NCBI GenBank assembly: GCA_031375105.1
Contig: JANMHJ010000058.1
Location: 1 to 38,280 of the forward strand
Source: JANMDU01 sp031375105
Lineage (GTDB): Bacteria > Pseudomonadota > Gammaproteobacteria > Burkholderiales > Burkholderiaceae_C
DNA: 38,280 nucleotides
Direction of reading: 5' to 3'
A program made the translations under genes and the position numbers. Shown one piece after another: positions 29,359 through 37,315 of the stretch; the first letter of the stretch is position 1, and each line of letters starts with the position of its first letter. The notes under the pieces were generated by a model. That model saw only the letters and a list, made by a program, of their open reading frames with translations. It searched no databases and was not told the origin of the DNA.

Positions 29359-31728
29359 TTGTATATCAAAGCGAACCCAAAATTTGCCACCAGCAACACC
29401 AGCACCGTGGCAATCACCGAAGAATTAGAAGGCACTGTGCTCGGTCACCGCGACGGTCACGGTTTTGTGCAACGTGATGATGGCGATGGCGATATTTATT
29501 TGCCGCCCAATGAAATGCGCGCTGTTTTGCACCGAGATCATGTGAAGGTGCGCGTCGTGCGGCAAGACCGAAGGGGCCGCCCAGAAGGCCGCGTCACAGA
29601 AATTTTAGAGCGCCCCAAAGGCCCCATCATTGGCCGCTTGTTGCAAGAAGGTGGCGTGTGGCTCGTGGCGCCAGAAGACAAACGCTATGGCCAAGATGTG
29701 CTTATCCCTAAGAGCGGCACCGGCAATGCCAAGACAGGGCAAGTGGTCGTCGTGCAGCTCACCGAACCACCTTCTCTTTACGGCCAACCCGTGGGTCGCA
29801 TCACCGAAGTGCTGGGCGAGATGGACGATCCGGGTATGGAGATTGAAATTGCCGTGCGCAAATACAGCGTGCCGCATATCTTTTCCGATGCCGCGCAAGA
29901 TGAAGCTCGCAAGCTGCCCGATAAGGTGCGCCCCGCAGACAAAAAAGGCCGCGTCGATTTAACCGATGTGCCACTGGTGACGATTGACGGTGAAGATGCG
30001 CGTGATTTTGATGATGCGGTGTATTGCGAGAGCGCAAAAGTGGGCAGGGCAAAAGGCTGGCGGCTGCTGGTGGCAATTGCCGATGTGTCCAACTATGTGC
30101 AGACCGGTGCACCGATTGATGTGGATGCCTATGAACGCGCCACTAGCGTGTATTTTCCGCGCCGCGTGATTCCGATGCTGCCAGAGAAATTGTCCAATGG
30201 CTTGTGTTCGCTCAATCCGAATGTCGAGCGGCTGTGCATGGTGTGTGACATGCTCATCACCGCGCAAGGCGATGTGCATGCCTATCAGTTTTATCCGGCG
30301 GTGATGTTCAGCCATGCGCGGTTTACCTACACCGAAGTGGCCGCAATTTTGGCTAACACCGGAGGCACGGAAGCTAAGAAGCGCTTTCAAAGCGGTTTTG
30401 ACAGCGTACCGCATCTGCTCAATTTGGCCGATGCCTACAAAGCGTTGCTCTCTGCTCGGGGCAGGCGCGGCGCGATTGATTTAGAAACGGTAGAAACGCA
30501 AATCGTCTGCGACGAAAGCGGCCGCATTGAAAAGATCGTCCCGCGCACGCGCAACGAAGCCCACAAACTGATTGAAGAAGCCATGCTCGCGGCCAACGTC
30601 TGCTCGGCTGATTTCATCATGAACGCCAAAAAGACCGGCCTCTTCCGCGTGCATGAAGGCCCCACACCTGAGAAAAAAGAAGTGCTGCGCCAATACCTGC
30701 GCGGCATGGGCATCAACGCGAATTTGAGCGACGACCCGACACCCGCTGAGTTTCAAGCCATCTCCGTGGCCACGAAAGACCGCCCTGAAGCGCAGCAAAT
30801 TCACACCATGCTGCTGCGCTCCATGAGCCAAGCGATTTACACACCCATCAACGCTGGCCATTTTGGTTTGGCTTATGAGGCCTACACGCATTTCACCTCA
30901 CCGATCCGCCGCTATCCGGATCTGCTGGTGCACCGCGTGATCAAGTCGATTCTTGCGAAGACGACTTACAAGCTACCCAATTTGCCCACGCCCGGTGAAG
31001 CCGTGGAGCAATTCAAAAAGCGCCTAGCTTCGCGCAAGAAAAAAAGCGAGGCCTTTGAAAAACGCAGTGGCAAAGAAGCTGCGCAGCCCGTCAGTAAAAA
31101 AGCCAACGCAGATAGCCAAGCCTGGGAAGCTGCTGGCCTGCATTGCAGCGCCAACGAACGCCGCGCTGATGAAGCCAGCAAAGACGTAGAAGCTTGGCTC
31201 AAATGCAAATACATGAAAGAGCATTTGGGCGAGGAATACGCAGGCACGGTGACTGCCGCCACGAGTTTTGGTTTGTTCGTCACGCTAGATGCCATGTACG
31301 TTGAAGGCTTGGTACACATCACCGAACTGGGCGGCGAATATTTCCGCTTTGATGAAGTGCGCCAAGAGCTGCGCGGCGAGCGCACCGGCATCCGCTATGC
31401 CCTGGGCTCGCGCGTGCGCGTGCAAGTCAGTCGCGTCGATCTTGATGGCCGAAAAATTGATTTCCGCCTCGTGCGCGAAGGCGAAATCATGCGGGTAGGC
31501 GGCGCTCCTGCCAGCGGTGGCAACCCCGCCGTCCCCGGCACCTACATCCGCTTGGATGCAGACGACCGAGCCACCGGCCGCCCGGCCAAAAAAGGCAGCA
31601 AAACTTCAGCCAAAACCAGCAAGAAATCAGCCGCTGACCGCACGCAACGCAACCTGTCGCCGATTGCGTCACTGAAGGCTGCGGTGAAGAAGGCGGCTAA
31701 AAAGGGGGCGAAGCGGAGCAGGCGCTGA
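29359..31728 (+). CDS. rnr: Ribonuclease R, lacking the N-terminal helix-turn-helix
   Basis: Processive 3'-5' exoribonuclease degrading structured RNA. In order: cold-shock domains from EGTVLGHRDGHGFVQRDDG, the RNB catalytic domain with TIDGEDARDFDDAVYC (metal-binding aspartates) and MLPEKLSNGLCSLNP, HFTSPIRRYPDLLVHR, an S1 domain near GTVTAATSFGLFVTLD, and a Lys-rich tail for RNA and ribosome binding. The ~80-residue N-terminal helix-turn-helix of the E. coli enzyme is absent. No ATG exists between the tRNA-Leu gene and the first domain. Candidate starts are TTG 29359, ATC 29365 (seven bases after a good AAGAAGG) and GTG 29407; TTG is used here provisionally. A Lys/Ser-rich insertion (KKKSEAFEKRSGKEAAQP) lies between the RNB and S1 domains. 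Confidence 0.9.
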   Translation: MYIKANPKFATSNTSTVAITEELEGTVLGHRDGHGFVQRDDGDGDIYLPPNEMRAVLHRDHVKVRVVRQDRRGRPEGRVTEILERPKGPIIGRLLQEGGVWLVAPEDKRYGQDVLIPKSGTGNAKTGQVVVVQLTEPPSLYGQPVGRITEVLGEMDDPGMEIEIAVRKYSVPHIFSDAAQDEARKLPDKVRPADKKGRVDLTDVPLVTIDGEDARDFDDAVYCESAKVGRAKGWRLLVAIADVSNYVQTGAPIDVDAYERATSVYFPRRVIPMLPEKLSNGLCSLNPNVERLCMVCDMLITAQGDVHAYQFYPAVMFSHARFTYTEVAAILANTGGTEAKKRFQSGFDSVPHLLNLADAYKALLSARGRRGAIDLETVETQIVCDESGRIEKIVPRTRNEAHKLIEEAMLAANVCSADFIMNAKKTGLFRVHEGPTPEKKEVLRQYLRGMGINANLSDDPTPAEFQAISVATKDRPEAQQIHTMLLRSMSQAIYTPINAGHFGLAYEAYTHFTSPIRRYPDLLVHRVIKSILAKTTYKLPNLPTPGEAVEQFKKRLASRKKKSEAFEKRSGKEAAQPVSKKANADSQAWEAAGLHCSANERRADEASKDVEAWLKCKYMKEHLGEEYAGTVTAATSFGLFVTLDAMYVEGLVHITELGGEYFRFDEVRQELRGERTGIRYALGSRVRVQVSRVDLDGRKIDFRLVREGEIMRVGGAPASGGNPAVPGTYIRLDADDRATGRPAKKGSKTSAKTSKKSAADRTQRNLSPIASLKAAVKKAAKKGAKRSRR

Positions 31729-31903
31729 GTGAGCGCCTAGCGCTTTTTCGATCTTTAGCTGCTTCAAATAACTCTTTTTTGGCAGTTTTCCAGTCGATAC
31801 TTTGTCTGCTCTTTTTATTCCCACGAGCACGTGTCATCAAATCAGTTCTACCGATATCCGTTAATAGCAACTCTTTGAGCGTAGGTTTTGATTTGGATAG
31901 CAT
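31697..31903 (-). CDS. Doubtful small ORF, possibly a gene remnant
   Basis: A 68-residue reading frame, MLSKSKPTLKELLLTD..., basic and rich in Lys, with an unusual Cys/Ser/Pro tail that overlaps the 3' end of rnr antisense. The DNA at 31740-31920 looks poorer in G+C than its surroundings, hinting at foreign origin. There is no good ribosome-binding site and I recognise no family. Closeness to the toxin-antitoxin pair raises the possibility of another antitoxin fragment, but this is a guess. Confidence 0.3.
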   Translation of the reverse strand: MLSKSKPTLKELLLTDIGRTDLMTRARGNKKSRQSIDWKTAKKELFEAAKDRKSARRSLSACSASPPF

Positions 31904-31961
31904 GTTAGTGGTCCAAGATGTCAGGAAGAGGAAGCTTGCAAGTCTGCCAGGTAATCTATTC

Positions 31962-32159
31962 ATGCCACAACGCAAACGCCCTACTCGCTCTATCAAAATC
32001 GATATTGCTGTTCCCAAGCCGCGCAATACGGTGCTGCAAGCGGCTGCTTTGGGTCAAGTAAAGCTTGGCACGTCAAAGCACGAGAAAACCAAAGGTGCGC
32101 AGCGCCGGGCGGAGAAGATGGCTTTACTGAAAACGCACGTGTTCTCGCCGAAGGATTGA
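31962..32159 (+). CDS. Small basic protein of unknown function
   Basis: A 65-residue Lys/Arg-rich reading frame, MPQRKRPTRSIKIDIAVPKPR...AQRRAEKMALLKTHV. Codon use resembles that of neighbouring genes, which favours a real gene. An in-frame ATG at 31902 would add twenty residues of less typical sequence. No strong ribosome-binding site is visible; AGG lies about a dozen bases before ATG. Its charge suggests nucleic-acid or ribosome contact, but no family is recognised. It is convergent with the vapC-like gene. Confidence 0.4.
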   Translation: MPQRKRPTRSIKIDIAVPKPRNTVLQAAALGQVKLGTSKHEKTKGAQRRAEKMALLKTHVFSPKD

Positions 32160-32170
32160 TGGCTTCCTGG

Positions 32171-32578
32171 CTAAGCCATCCAAGCCAGCAATTCAAATCG
32201 CTTGCGTCCATGAATGCGATACACCTCGAAATCGCGTTCGTCTAGGGTCAAGATACGCTGACAGTTGATACGGTCTGCTAGCGCGATCAGCGCGAGGTCT
32301 GCGTAGTCGGCATCTTGATCTTGGTATTTTTCTGCCAGCTTGACGATGCGCTGATGGTCAGCTTCTAGCAGCGCAGAAACCAGCAATGCGCCTGCTGTGA
32401 CGGCTTTGAGCAACTGAATTCTGGGCTGGCCTTGCAGAAAGAAGCAGCATTCTGAAATCACGGCTTCGACTGTACAAAGCGGCTCGGAATGCGTTGCAAG
32501 CCATTGCTGCGCGGCTGCATGTTGCTTTTCTCTTTTCTCGAAGGTGGCTACCAAAAAACCCGTGTCAGCAATGATCAT
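32171..32578 (-). CDS. VapC-type PIN-domain toxin ribonuclease
   Basis: A 135-residue PIN domain. The acidic active-site residues are Asp5 in IIADTGF, Glu in AVISECCF, Asp in DYADLALIALADR and Asp in ILTLDERDF. Such toxins cut specific RNAs (initiator tRNA, rRNA or others) when freed from their antitoxin. The ATG overlaps the antitoxin stop codon (ATGA at 32578-32575), the usual antitoxin-toxin order and coupling. Confidence 0.88.
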   Translation of the reverse strand: MIIADTGFLVATFEKREKQHAAAQQWLATHSEPLCTVEAVISECCFFLQGQPRIQLLKAVTAGALLVSALLEADHQRIVKLAEKYQDQDADYADLALIALADRINCQRILTLDERDFEVYRIHGRKRFELLAWMA

Positions 32579-32847
32579 GACTTGATGGCCTTGGCTTGCA
32601 ATTTGGCACGCAGCGCGTGCTTAGAATAAGCCACATAAGGATCAGCAGCTTTGTTCGCTGGCGTTTGGACTGAGCGAGTACGCGCAGTGGTCGCGAAACC
32701 AAGCAACGCATTCCCACCTTGCGCTTTCGCGCCCAGCCACGACTTGAGCGCTTCGTGCACCACGCTGGATTTGCTCACCTCTTGCGTTTGGCAATAGCGC
32801 TGTAGTTCATTTTCAATCGTTTCGTCTAAACGGACGGTCAGGCTCAT
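32575..32847 (-). CDS. Ribbon-helix-helix antitoxin of the PIN toxin
   Basis: A 90-residue protein. The first ~40 residues, SLTVRLDETIENELQRYCQTQEVSKSSVVHEALKSWL, form a ribbon-helix-helix DNA-binding domain. The C-terminal half (TPANKAADPYVAYSKHALRAKLQAKAIKS) is Lys/Ala-rich and would wrap around the toxin. It should neutralise the overlapping PIN toxin and repress the operon. AAGGAG stands seven bases before the ATG, a strong ribosome-binding site, and a palindrome lies in the promoter. Confidence 0.85.
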   Translation of the reverse strand: MSLTVRLDETIENELQRYCQTQEVSKSSVVHEALKSWLGAKAQGGNALLGFATTARTRSVQTPANKAADPYVAYSKHALRAKLQAKAIKS

Positions 32848-32874
32848 GGCACGCTCCTTATCATTTCCCCATCA

Positions 32875-32903
32875 ATTGTAATACGCTATGCAAATATTTG
32901 CAC
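32875..32903 (-). promoter_or_regulatory. Promoter and palindromic operator of the toxin-antitoxin operon
   Basis: On the minus strand GTGCAA, a 17-base spacer and TACAAT (32880-32875) form a plausible promoter. The perfect 14-bp palindrome TGCAAATATTTGCA (32889-32902) overlaps the -35 hexamer and spacer, where the ribbon-helix-helix antitoxin could bind and repress. Confidence 0.6.
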
Positions 32904-33003
32904 GACACTTCCTCATGAAACGCCAACCCCTCTAAGCAAACTACTTCTAGCTATGATTCCCATGCAAGAATCCACTTCTCATCCTTCAACCCAAGAGCAC
33001 ACC

Positions 33004-34281
33004 ATGAAAATCGAAACCATTGCCGTTCACGGCGGCTACACGCCTGATCCCACCACCAAAGCGGTGGCTGTGCCTATTTACCAAACGGTGGCTTATGCGT
33101 TTGACAACACGCAGCATGGCGCTGATTTGTTTGACTTGAAGGTGGCGGGCAATATTTACAGCCGCATCATGAATCCCACCAATGGCGTGCTGGAAGCGCG
33201 CATTGCTGCTCTGGAAGGCGGCATTGGCGCACTGGCTGTGGCCTCGGGCATGTCTGCCATTGCCTACTCTATCCAAACGATCACTGAAGCTGGCGACAAC
33301 ATTGTCTCGGTGTCAACTCTGTACGGCGGCACCTACAACTTGTTCGCCCACACCTTCCCGCAAATGGGCATTGAAGTGCGCTTTGCGGATTACCGCGATC
33401 CGGCCTCATTTGCCAAACTGATCGATGCGCGCACAAAAGCGATTTATTGCGAATCCATTGGCAATCCGCTGGGCAACGTGACCGATATCGCAGCTTTAGC
33501 CAAGGTCGCACATGAGCACGGCGTGCCCTTGATTGTGGACAACACCGTCACCAGCCCTTATCTCTGCCGCCCATTCGAGCATGGTGCAGACATCGTTGTG
33601 CATTCGCTCACCAAATATTTGGGCGGCCATGGCACCACCATTGGTGGCGCGGTGGTTGATTCGGGCAAATTCCCTTGGGCGGAGCACAAAGAGCGTTTCA
33701 AGCGCTTGAACGAGCCCGATGTGAGTTACCACGGTGTGGTCTACACCGAGGCGCTCGGGCCTGCGGCCTACATTGGCCGCTGCCGCGTGGTGCCGCTGCG
33801 CAACATGGGCGCTGCACTGAGCCCCATGAATGCGTTTCAGATTTTGCAAGGTATTGAAACGCTGGCTTTGCGCATGGATCGTATATGCGAAAACTCGGTC
33901 AAAGTGGCCACGTATTTGCAAAAGCATGCCAAGGTGGCTTCGGTCAACTACGCGGGTTTGTCAGATCACGTCGATCACGCTTTGGTCAAGAAATACATGG
34001 GCGGCCGCGCCTCGGGCATCATCAGCTTCACGCTCAAGGGCGCTGAAGGGCGCGAAGCTGGCGCTAAATTCCAAGACGCGCTCAAGCTGTTCACCCGCTT
34101 GGTCAACATTGGCGATGCAAAATCCCTCGCCTGTCACCCAGCCTCCACCACACACCGCCAACTCAACCCTGCCGAGCTGGCCAAAGCGGGCGTGAGCGAA
34201 GGCATGGTTCGCTTGTCTGTGGGCATTGAGCATATTGACGATTTGCTGGCTGACCTAGACCAAGCGCTTGCTGCGGTTTGA
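33004..34281 (+). CDS. metY: O-acetylhomoserine sulfhydrylase (MetY type)
   Basis: A PLP-dependent enzyme of the Cys/Met metabolism family that makes homocysteine from O-acetylhomoserine and sulfide in the cytoplasm. At 425 residues it has MetY rather than MetB/MetC length. Visible motifs are NIYSRIMNPTNGVLEARIAALEGG, SGMSAIAYSI, STLYGGTYNLF, the PLP-ring Asp in PLIVDNTVTSPY and Lys204 in VHSLTKYLGGHGTTIGG. The C-terminal SLACHPASTTHRQL is typical. ATG 33004 gives MKIETIAVHGGY, the usual N-terminus; in-frame ATGs at 32953 and 32962 are possible but add atypical residues. I see no SAM riboswitch in the 150 bases upstream. Confidence 0.94.
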   Translation: MKIETIAVHGGYTPDPTTKAVAVPIYQTVAYAFDNTQHGADLFDLKVAGNIYSRIMNPTNGVLEARIAALEGGIGALAVASGMSAIAYSIQTITEAGDNIVSVSTLYGGTYNLFAHTFPQMGIEVRFADYRDPASFAKLIDARTKAIYCESIGNPLGNVTDIAALAKVAHEHGVPLIVDNTVTSPYLCRPFEHGADIVVHSLTKYLGGHGTTIGGAVVDSGKFPWAEHKERFKRLNEPDVSYHGVVYTEALGPAAYIGRCRVVPLRNMGAALSPMNAFQILQGIETLALRMDRICENSVKVATYLQKHAKVASVNYAGLSDHVDHALVKKYMGGRASGIISFTLKGAEGREAGAKFQDALKLFTRLVNIGDAKSLACHPASTTHRQLNPAELAKAGVSEGMVRLSVGIEHIDDLLADLDQALAAV

Positions 34282-34329
34282 GCAAACGCAAGCGTTCGGG
34301 TTGACCTGACTTGCCGCTAAACTCAAACC

Positions 34330-35676
34330 ATGTCAGCCGTCTTCAACTTCACCTTCGTCCCTTGGTTTCGCTCAGTCGCGCCTTATATTCACACGCATCG
34401 CGGCAAGACCTTTGTCGTCGCAGTGTGTGGGGAGGCGATTGCGGCGGGCAAGCTCTCGCTCATTGCGCAAGATTTGGCGCTGATTCAGAGCATGGGCGTG
34501 AAGATCGTACTGGTGCATGGTTTTCGACCTCAGGTGAATGAGCAGCTCGCTGCCAAGGGGCATTCGCCCAAATATTCGCATGGCATGCGCATCACCGATG
34601 GCATTGCGCTTGATTGTGCTCAGGAAGCCGCTGGGCAACTGCGCTTTGAAATCGAAGCGGCTTTCAGCCAAGGCCTGCCTAATACGCCGATGGCGGGCTC
34701 CACAGTGCGCGTGATCTCGGGCAACTTCATCACAGCGCGGCCAGTGGGCATCATTGATGGCGTGGATTTCATTCACAGCGGGTTGGTGCGCAAGGTCGAT
34801 ACGCCGGGTATTCAAAAAGCGCTCCACATGGGTGCGATGGTGCTGCTATCGCCGTTTGGCTACTCGCCCACAGGAGAAGCTTTTAACCTCACCATGGAAG
34901 AAGTCGCCACCTCTGTGGCAACCGCTTTGCAAGCCGACAAGCTGATTTTCTTGACGGAGATTCCTGGCATCCCCACCGATCCTACTCAGCCTGTGAGCGA
35001 AGACAACCCGATTGACACCGAGCTGCCTTTGGCCGCCGCTGAGAAGCTGCTCGCTGCCCTGCCCGGCGCCCAGCAGCCCTCGGACACCGCGTTTTACTTG
35101 CAGCATTGCGTGCGCGCGTGCAAGAGCGGCGTGGAGCGCAGCCACATCTTGCCGTTTGCGATGGATGGCTCACTCTTGCTAGAGATTTACGTTCACGACG
35201 GTGTGGGCACCATGGTGATCGACGAAAAGCTAGAGAGCCTGCGCGAAGCCACGAGCGATGATGTGGGCGGCATTTTGCAGCTGATTGAGCCGTTTGAGAA
35301 AGACGGCACACTCGTCAAACGCGACCGCACCGAGATTGAGCGCGACGCTGGCAACTACAGCATCATCGAGCACGATGGCGTGATCTTCGGCTGCGCCGCG
35401 CTTTACAACTACCCCGAGAAAAACACCGGCGAGATGGCCGCTCTCACCGTGAGCCCGCAGGTGCAAGGCCAAGGCGATGGCGACAAACTGCTTAAACATA
35501 TCGAGCAACGCGCCAAAGCCCAAGGCTTGGAAAGTATCTTCGTGCTCACCACCCGCACCATGCATTGGTTCATCAAACGTGGCTTTGTGCAGGTCGATCC
35601 TGATTGGCTGCCCGAAGCGCGCAAACGCAAATACAACTGGGATCGCAAGAGCCAGGTGTTGGTGAAGAAGCTCTGA
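34330..35676 (+). CDS. argA: N-acetylglutamate synthase
   Basis: First enzyme of arginine biosynthesis, acetylating glutamate with acetyl-CoA. The 448-residue protein has an N-terminal amino-acid-kinase domain (FVVAVCGEAIAAGKL...VLVHGFRPQVNEQL) that senses arginine, and a C-terminal GNAT acetyltransferase domain (about 300-448) with the CoA-binding AALTVSPQVQGQGDGDKLLKHIE. This is the classical ArgA architecture. It starts 48 bases after metY. A copy of the dispersed element begins three bases after its stop codon. Confidence 0.95.
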   Translation: MSAVFNFTFVPWFRSVAPYIHTHRGKTFVVAVCGEAIAAGKLSLIAQDLALIQSMGVKIVLVHGFRPQVNEQLAAKGHSPKYSHGMRITDGIALDCAQEAAGQLRFEIEAAFSQGLPNTPMAGSTVRVISGNFITARPVGIIDGVDFIHSGLVRKVDTPGIQKALHMGAMVLLSPFGYSPTGEAFNLTMEEVATSVATALQADKLIFLTEIPGIPTDPTQPVSEDNPIDTELPLAAAEKLLAALPGAQQPSDTAFYLQHCVRACKSGVERSHILPFAMDGSLLLEIYVHDGVGTMVIDEKLESLREATSDDVGGILQLIEPFEKDGTLVKRDRTEIERDAGNYSIIEHDGVIFGCAALYNYPEKNTGEMAALTVSPQVQGQGDGDKLLKHIEQRAKAQGLESIFVLTTRTMHWFIKRGFVQVDPDWLPEARKRKYNWDRKSQVLVKKL

Positions 35677-35679
35677 GGC

Positions 35680-35749
35680 GATATTTATAAGCGTTTTGGG
35701 GCTCTACCCGTTATAAAACGTGCGCGGAGTGCTATCGATTTGATAGTAA
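35680..35749 (-). repeat. Dispersed palindromic element, copy 11
   Basis: On the minus strand: CTATC-aaat-CGATAG, core CCGCGCACG, TTTTATAACGGG, second stem GGG-tagag-CCC and AAAACGCTTATAAAT. Its plus-strand stem ends in TTTGATAG, which could serve as the -35 hexamer TTGATA of yggX, with TAAAAT 15 bases further on. Confidence 0.85.
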
Positions 35750-35811
35750 TGGCGATTCGCTAAAATCACTGCAACTTCTTATCTCTCCCGCATTCTCAAG
35801 GACACACTCTC

Positions 35812-36084
35812 ATGGCACGCATGGTCAATTGCATCAAACTCGGCACGGAAGCTGAAGGTTTGGATTTCCCCACCTATCCTGGCGAGCTGGGCAAGCGGAT
35901 TTACGAAGGCGTGAGCAAGCAGGCTTGGGCCGATTGGCTCAAACACCAAACCATGCTCGTGAACGAGAACCGCTTGAATTTGGCCGATGCACGCGCGCGC
36001 CAATACCTCGCCCGTCAGATGGAAAATCATTTCTTCGGCGGCGGCGCGGATGCAGCAGCGGGCTATGTGCCGCCGACGGCTTGA
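35812..36084 (+). CDS. yggX: YggX oxidative-damage protection / Fe(II) trafficking protein
   Basis: A 90-residue protein with the YggX hallmark MARMVNCIKLGTEAEGLDF (conserved Cys7), PTYPGELGKRIYEGVSKQAW and LARQMENHFF. It protects iron-sulfur clusters from superoxide and is thought to help iron trafficking in the cytoplasm. Full length with a canonical start. It lies between two copies of the dispersed element. Confidence 0.97.
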   Translation: MARMVNCIKLGTEAEGLDFPTYPGELGKRIYEGVSKQAWADWLKHQTMLVNENRLNLADARARQYLARQMENHFFGGGADAAAGYVPPTA

Positions 36085-36124
36085 GCTTTTTAGATGCGCT
36101 TTTCCTAGCTGTCGCAGGCGCTTG

Positions 36125-36190
36125 TTTTATAAGCGTTTTAGGCCTCTACCCTTTATATAACGTGCGCAGAGTGCTATGAAAATCATAGTG
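36125..36190 (-). repeat. Dispersed palindromic element, copy 12, overlapping the mnmC-type start
   Basis: On the minus strand: CTATGA-n4-TCATAG, CTCTGCGCACGTTATATAA, GGG and CCT with the AAAACGCTTATAAAA tail. The plus-strand reading GCTATGAAAATCATAG contains the ATG and the next codons of the downstream gene. Confidence 0.85.
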
Positions 36191-37306
36191 ATTGGTGCGG
36201 GCCTTGCGGGCGCGGCTACAGCGCATGCGCTGGCTGAGCGCAGCTGCGAAGTCACGGTTTTAGAGGCCAGCCCAGCGGGCGTGAACACGAGTCCATCAGC
36301 CAGTCTGCCTGTCGCCCTCATGGCCGCGCACCAAAGCGCGCAAGACATTCCCATCTCTCAGCTCAGCCGCCTTGGCCTAGCCGCCACATCGCGTTTCGCG
36401 CAAAAGCATCTACAAGCCGGCCAAGATTGGCAGCCCTGCGGCGTGTTGCTGCGCGAGGGGCGTTTCAGTGCGCAGGCGCATTGGATGGCGGATGCCGCTT
36501 GGATCAAGCCCGCCGCGTTGCTCAAAGTCTGGCTGGCGCATCCGCGTGTGGCTTTGCAAAGTGGGGTGGCGGTAAAGCAGCTGCGTTTGGCGCAAAGCCG
36601 CCCTGCCCTGTGGCAAGCGCTGGATGCGCATGGCGATGTGCTGGCCGAGGCCGAGGCCATCGTGTTGGCCACCGCTTTTGAAGCCAAAGCCTTGCTGGCC
36701 GAGGTGTCGAATTCTCAAGCCGAGGCCATCAAGCTACCCACTTTATCGCTCCACCCCGTGGTCGGCCAAGTGCTGTATGGCCCTTGGGATGAAGCGTGGC
36801 AAACCGCTTGGCCGCAGCTGTGCCCCGAGCTGGCTGCTTTGCGAGGCAACGCAACCCTGCCCTATTGCGCCATCAACGGCAATGGCCATTTTCTCCCCGC
36901 CGTGCCTTGGCCAGGAGCTCAAGGCGGCCACATCTGGCTCAGCGGCTCCACCTACGAACACGACGCGCCAGCGCCCGTCATCACGCCGCAAGGCATGCAA
37001 GCCAATCTAGAACGCGTCCTAAGCCTCATCCCTGCCGCTGCCCCGCTCTTGGCGCAGCAAAGCAGCGCAGGCGAGCTGCAAGCCTGGGCAGGCAACCGCT
37101 GCACCACGCATGATCGCCTGCCAGTGGTCGGCAGCGTCTCACCAGAGCAAACCCCCGGACTCTACATTTGCACCGCCCTCGGCTCACGCGGCGCCAGCTT
37201 CGCCGCCGCCTGCGCGGAGCACATCACAGCCTTGCTCTTGAAAACCCAAGATTCACCTTTGAGCCCAGTGCTGGCTAAAGCCATCGCCATGCGCCACATC
37301 AACTGA
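36176..37306 (+). CDS. mnmC: FAD-dependent tRNA-modification oxidoreductase, stand-alone MnmC C-domain
   Basis: A 376-residue FAD oxidoreductase that aligns with the C-terminal half of MnmC, which converts carboxymethylaminomethyl-uridine at the tRNA wobble position to the aminomethyl form. Seen: Rossmann motif IVIGAGLAGAATAHAL at the very N-terminus, HPVVGQVLYGPW, GSTYEHD, and the MnmC-like end NRCTTHDRLPVVGSV...CTALGSRGASFAAACAEHI. The N-terminal methyltransferase half of bifunctional MnmC is missing, and nothing like it lies upstream. The start codon and the first codons (MKIIV) are inside copy 12 of the dispersed element. The gene could be an independent mnmC(o)-type enzyme or a bifunctional gene cut at the domain boundary. 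Confidence 0.8.
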   Translation: MKIIVIGAGLAGAATAHALAERSCEVTVLEASPAGVNTSPSASLPVALMAAHQSAQDIPISQLSRLGLAATSRFAQKHLQAGQDWQPCGVLLREGRFSAQAHWMADAAWIKPAALLKVWLAHPRVALQSGVAVKQLRLAQSRPALWQALDAHGDVLAEAEAIVLATAFEAKALLAEVSNSQAEAIKLPTLSLHPVVGQVLYGPWDEAWQTAWPQLCPELAALRGNATLPYCAINGNGHFLPAVPWPGAQGGHIWLSGSTYEHDAPAPVITPQGMQANLERVLSLIPAAAPLLAQQSSAGELQAWAGNRCTTHDRLPVVGSVSPEQTPGLYICTALGSRGASFAAACAEHITALLLKTQDSPLSPVLAKAIAMRHIN

Positions 37307-37315
37307 AAGCCCATC

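Noticed and set aside
32848..33003. SAM riboswitch before metY
   Set aside because: No paired regions resembling SAM-I or SAM-II motifs and no terminator are visible.
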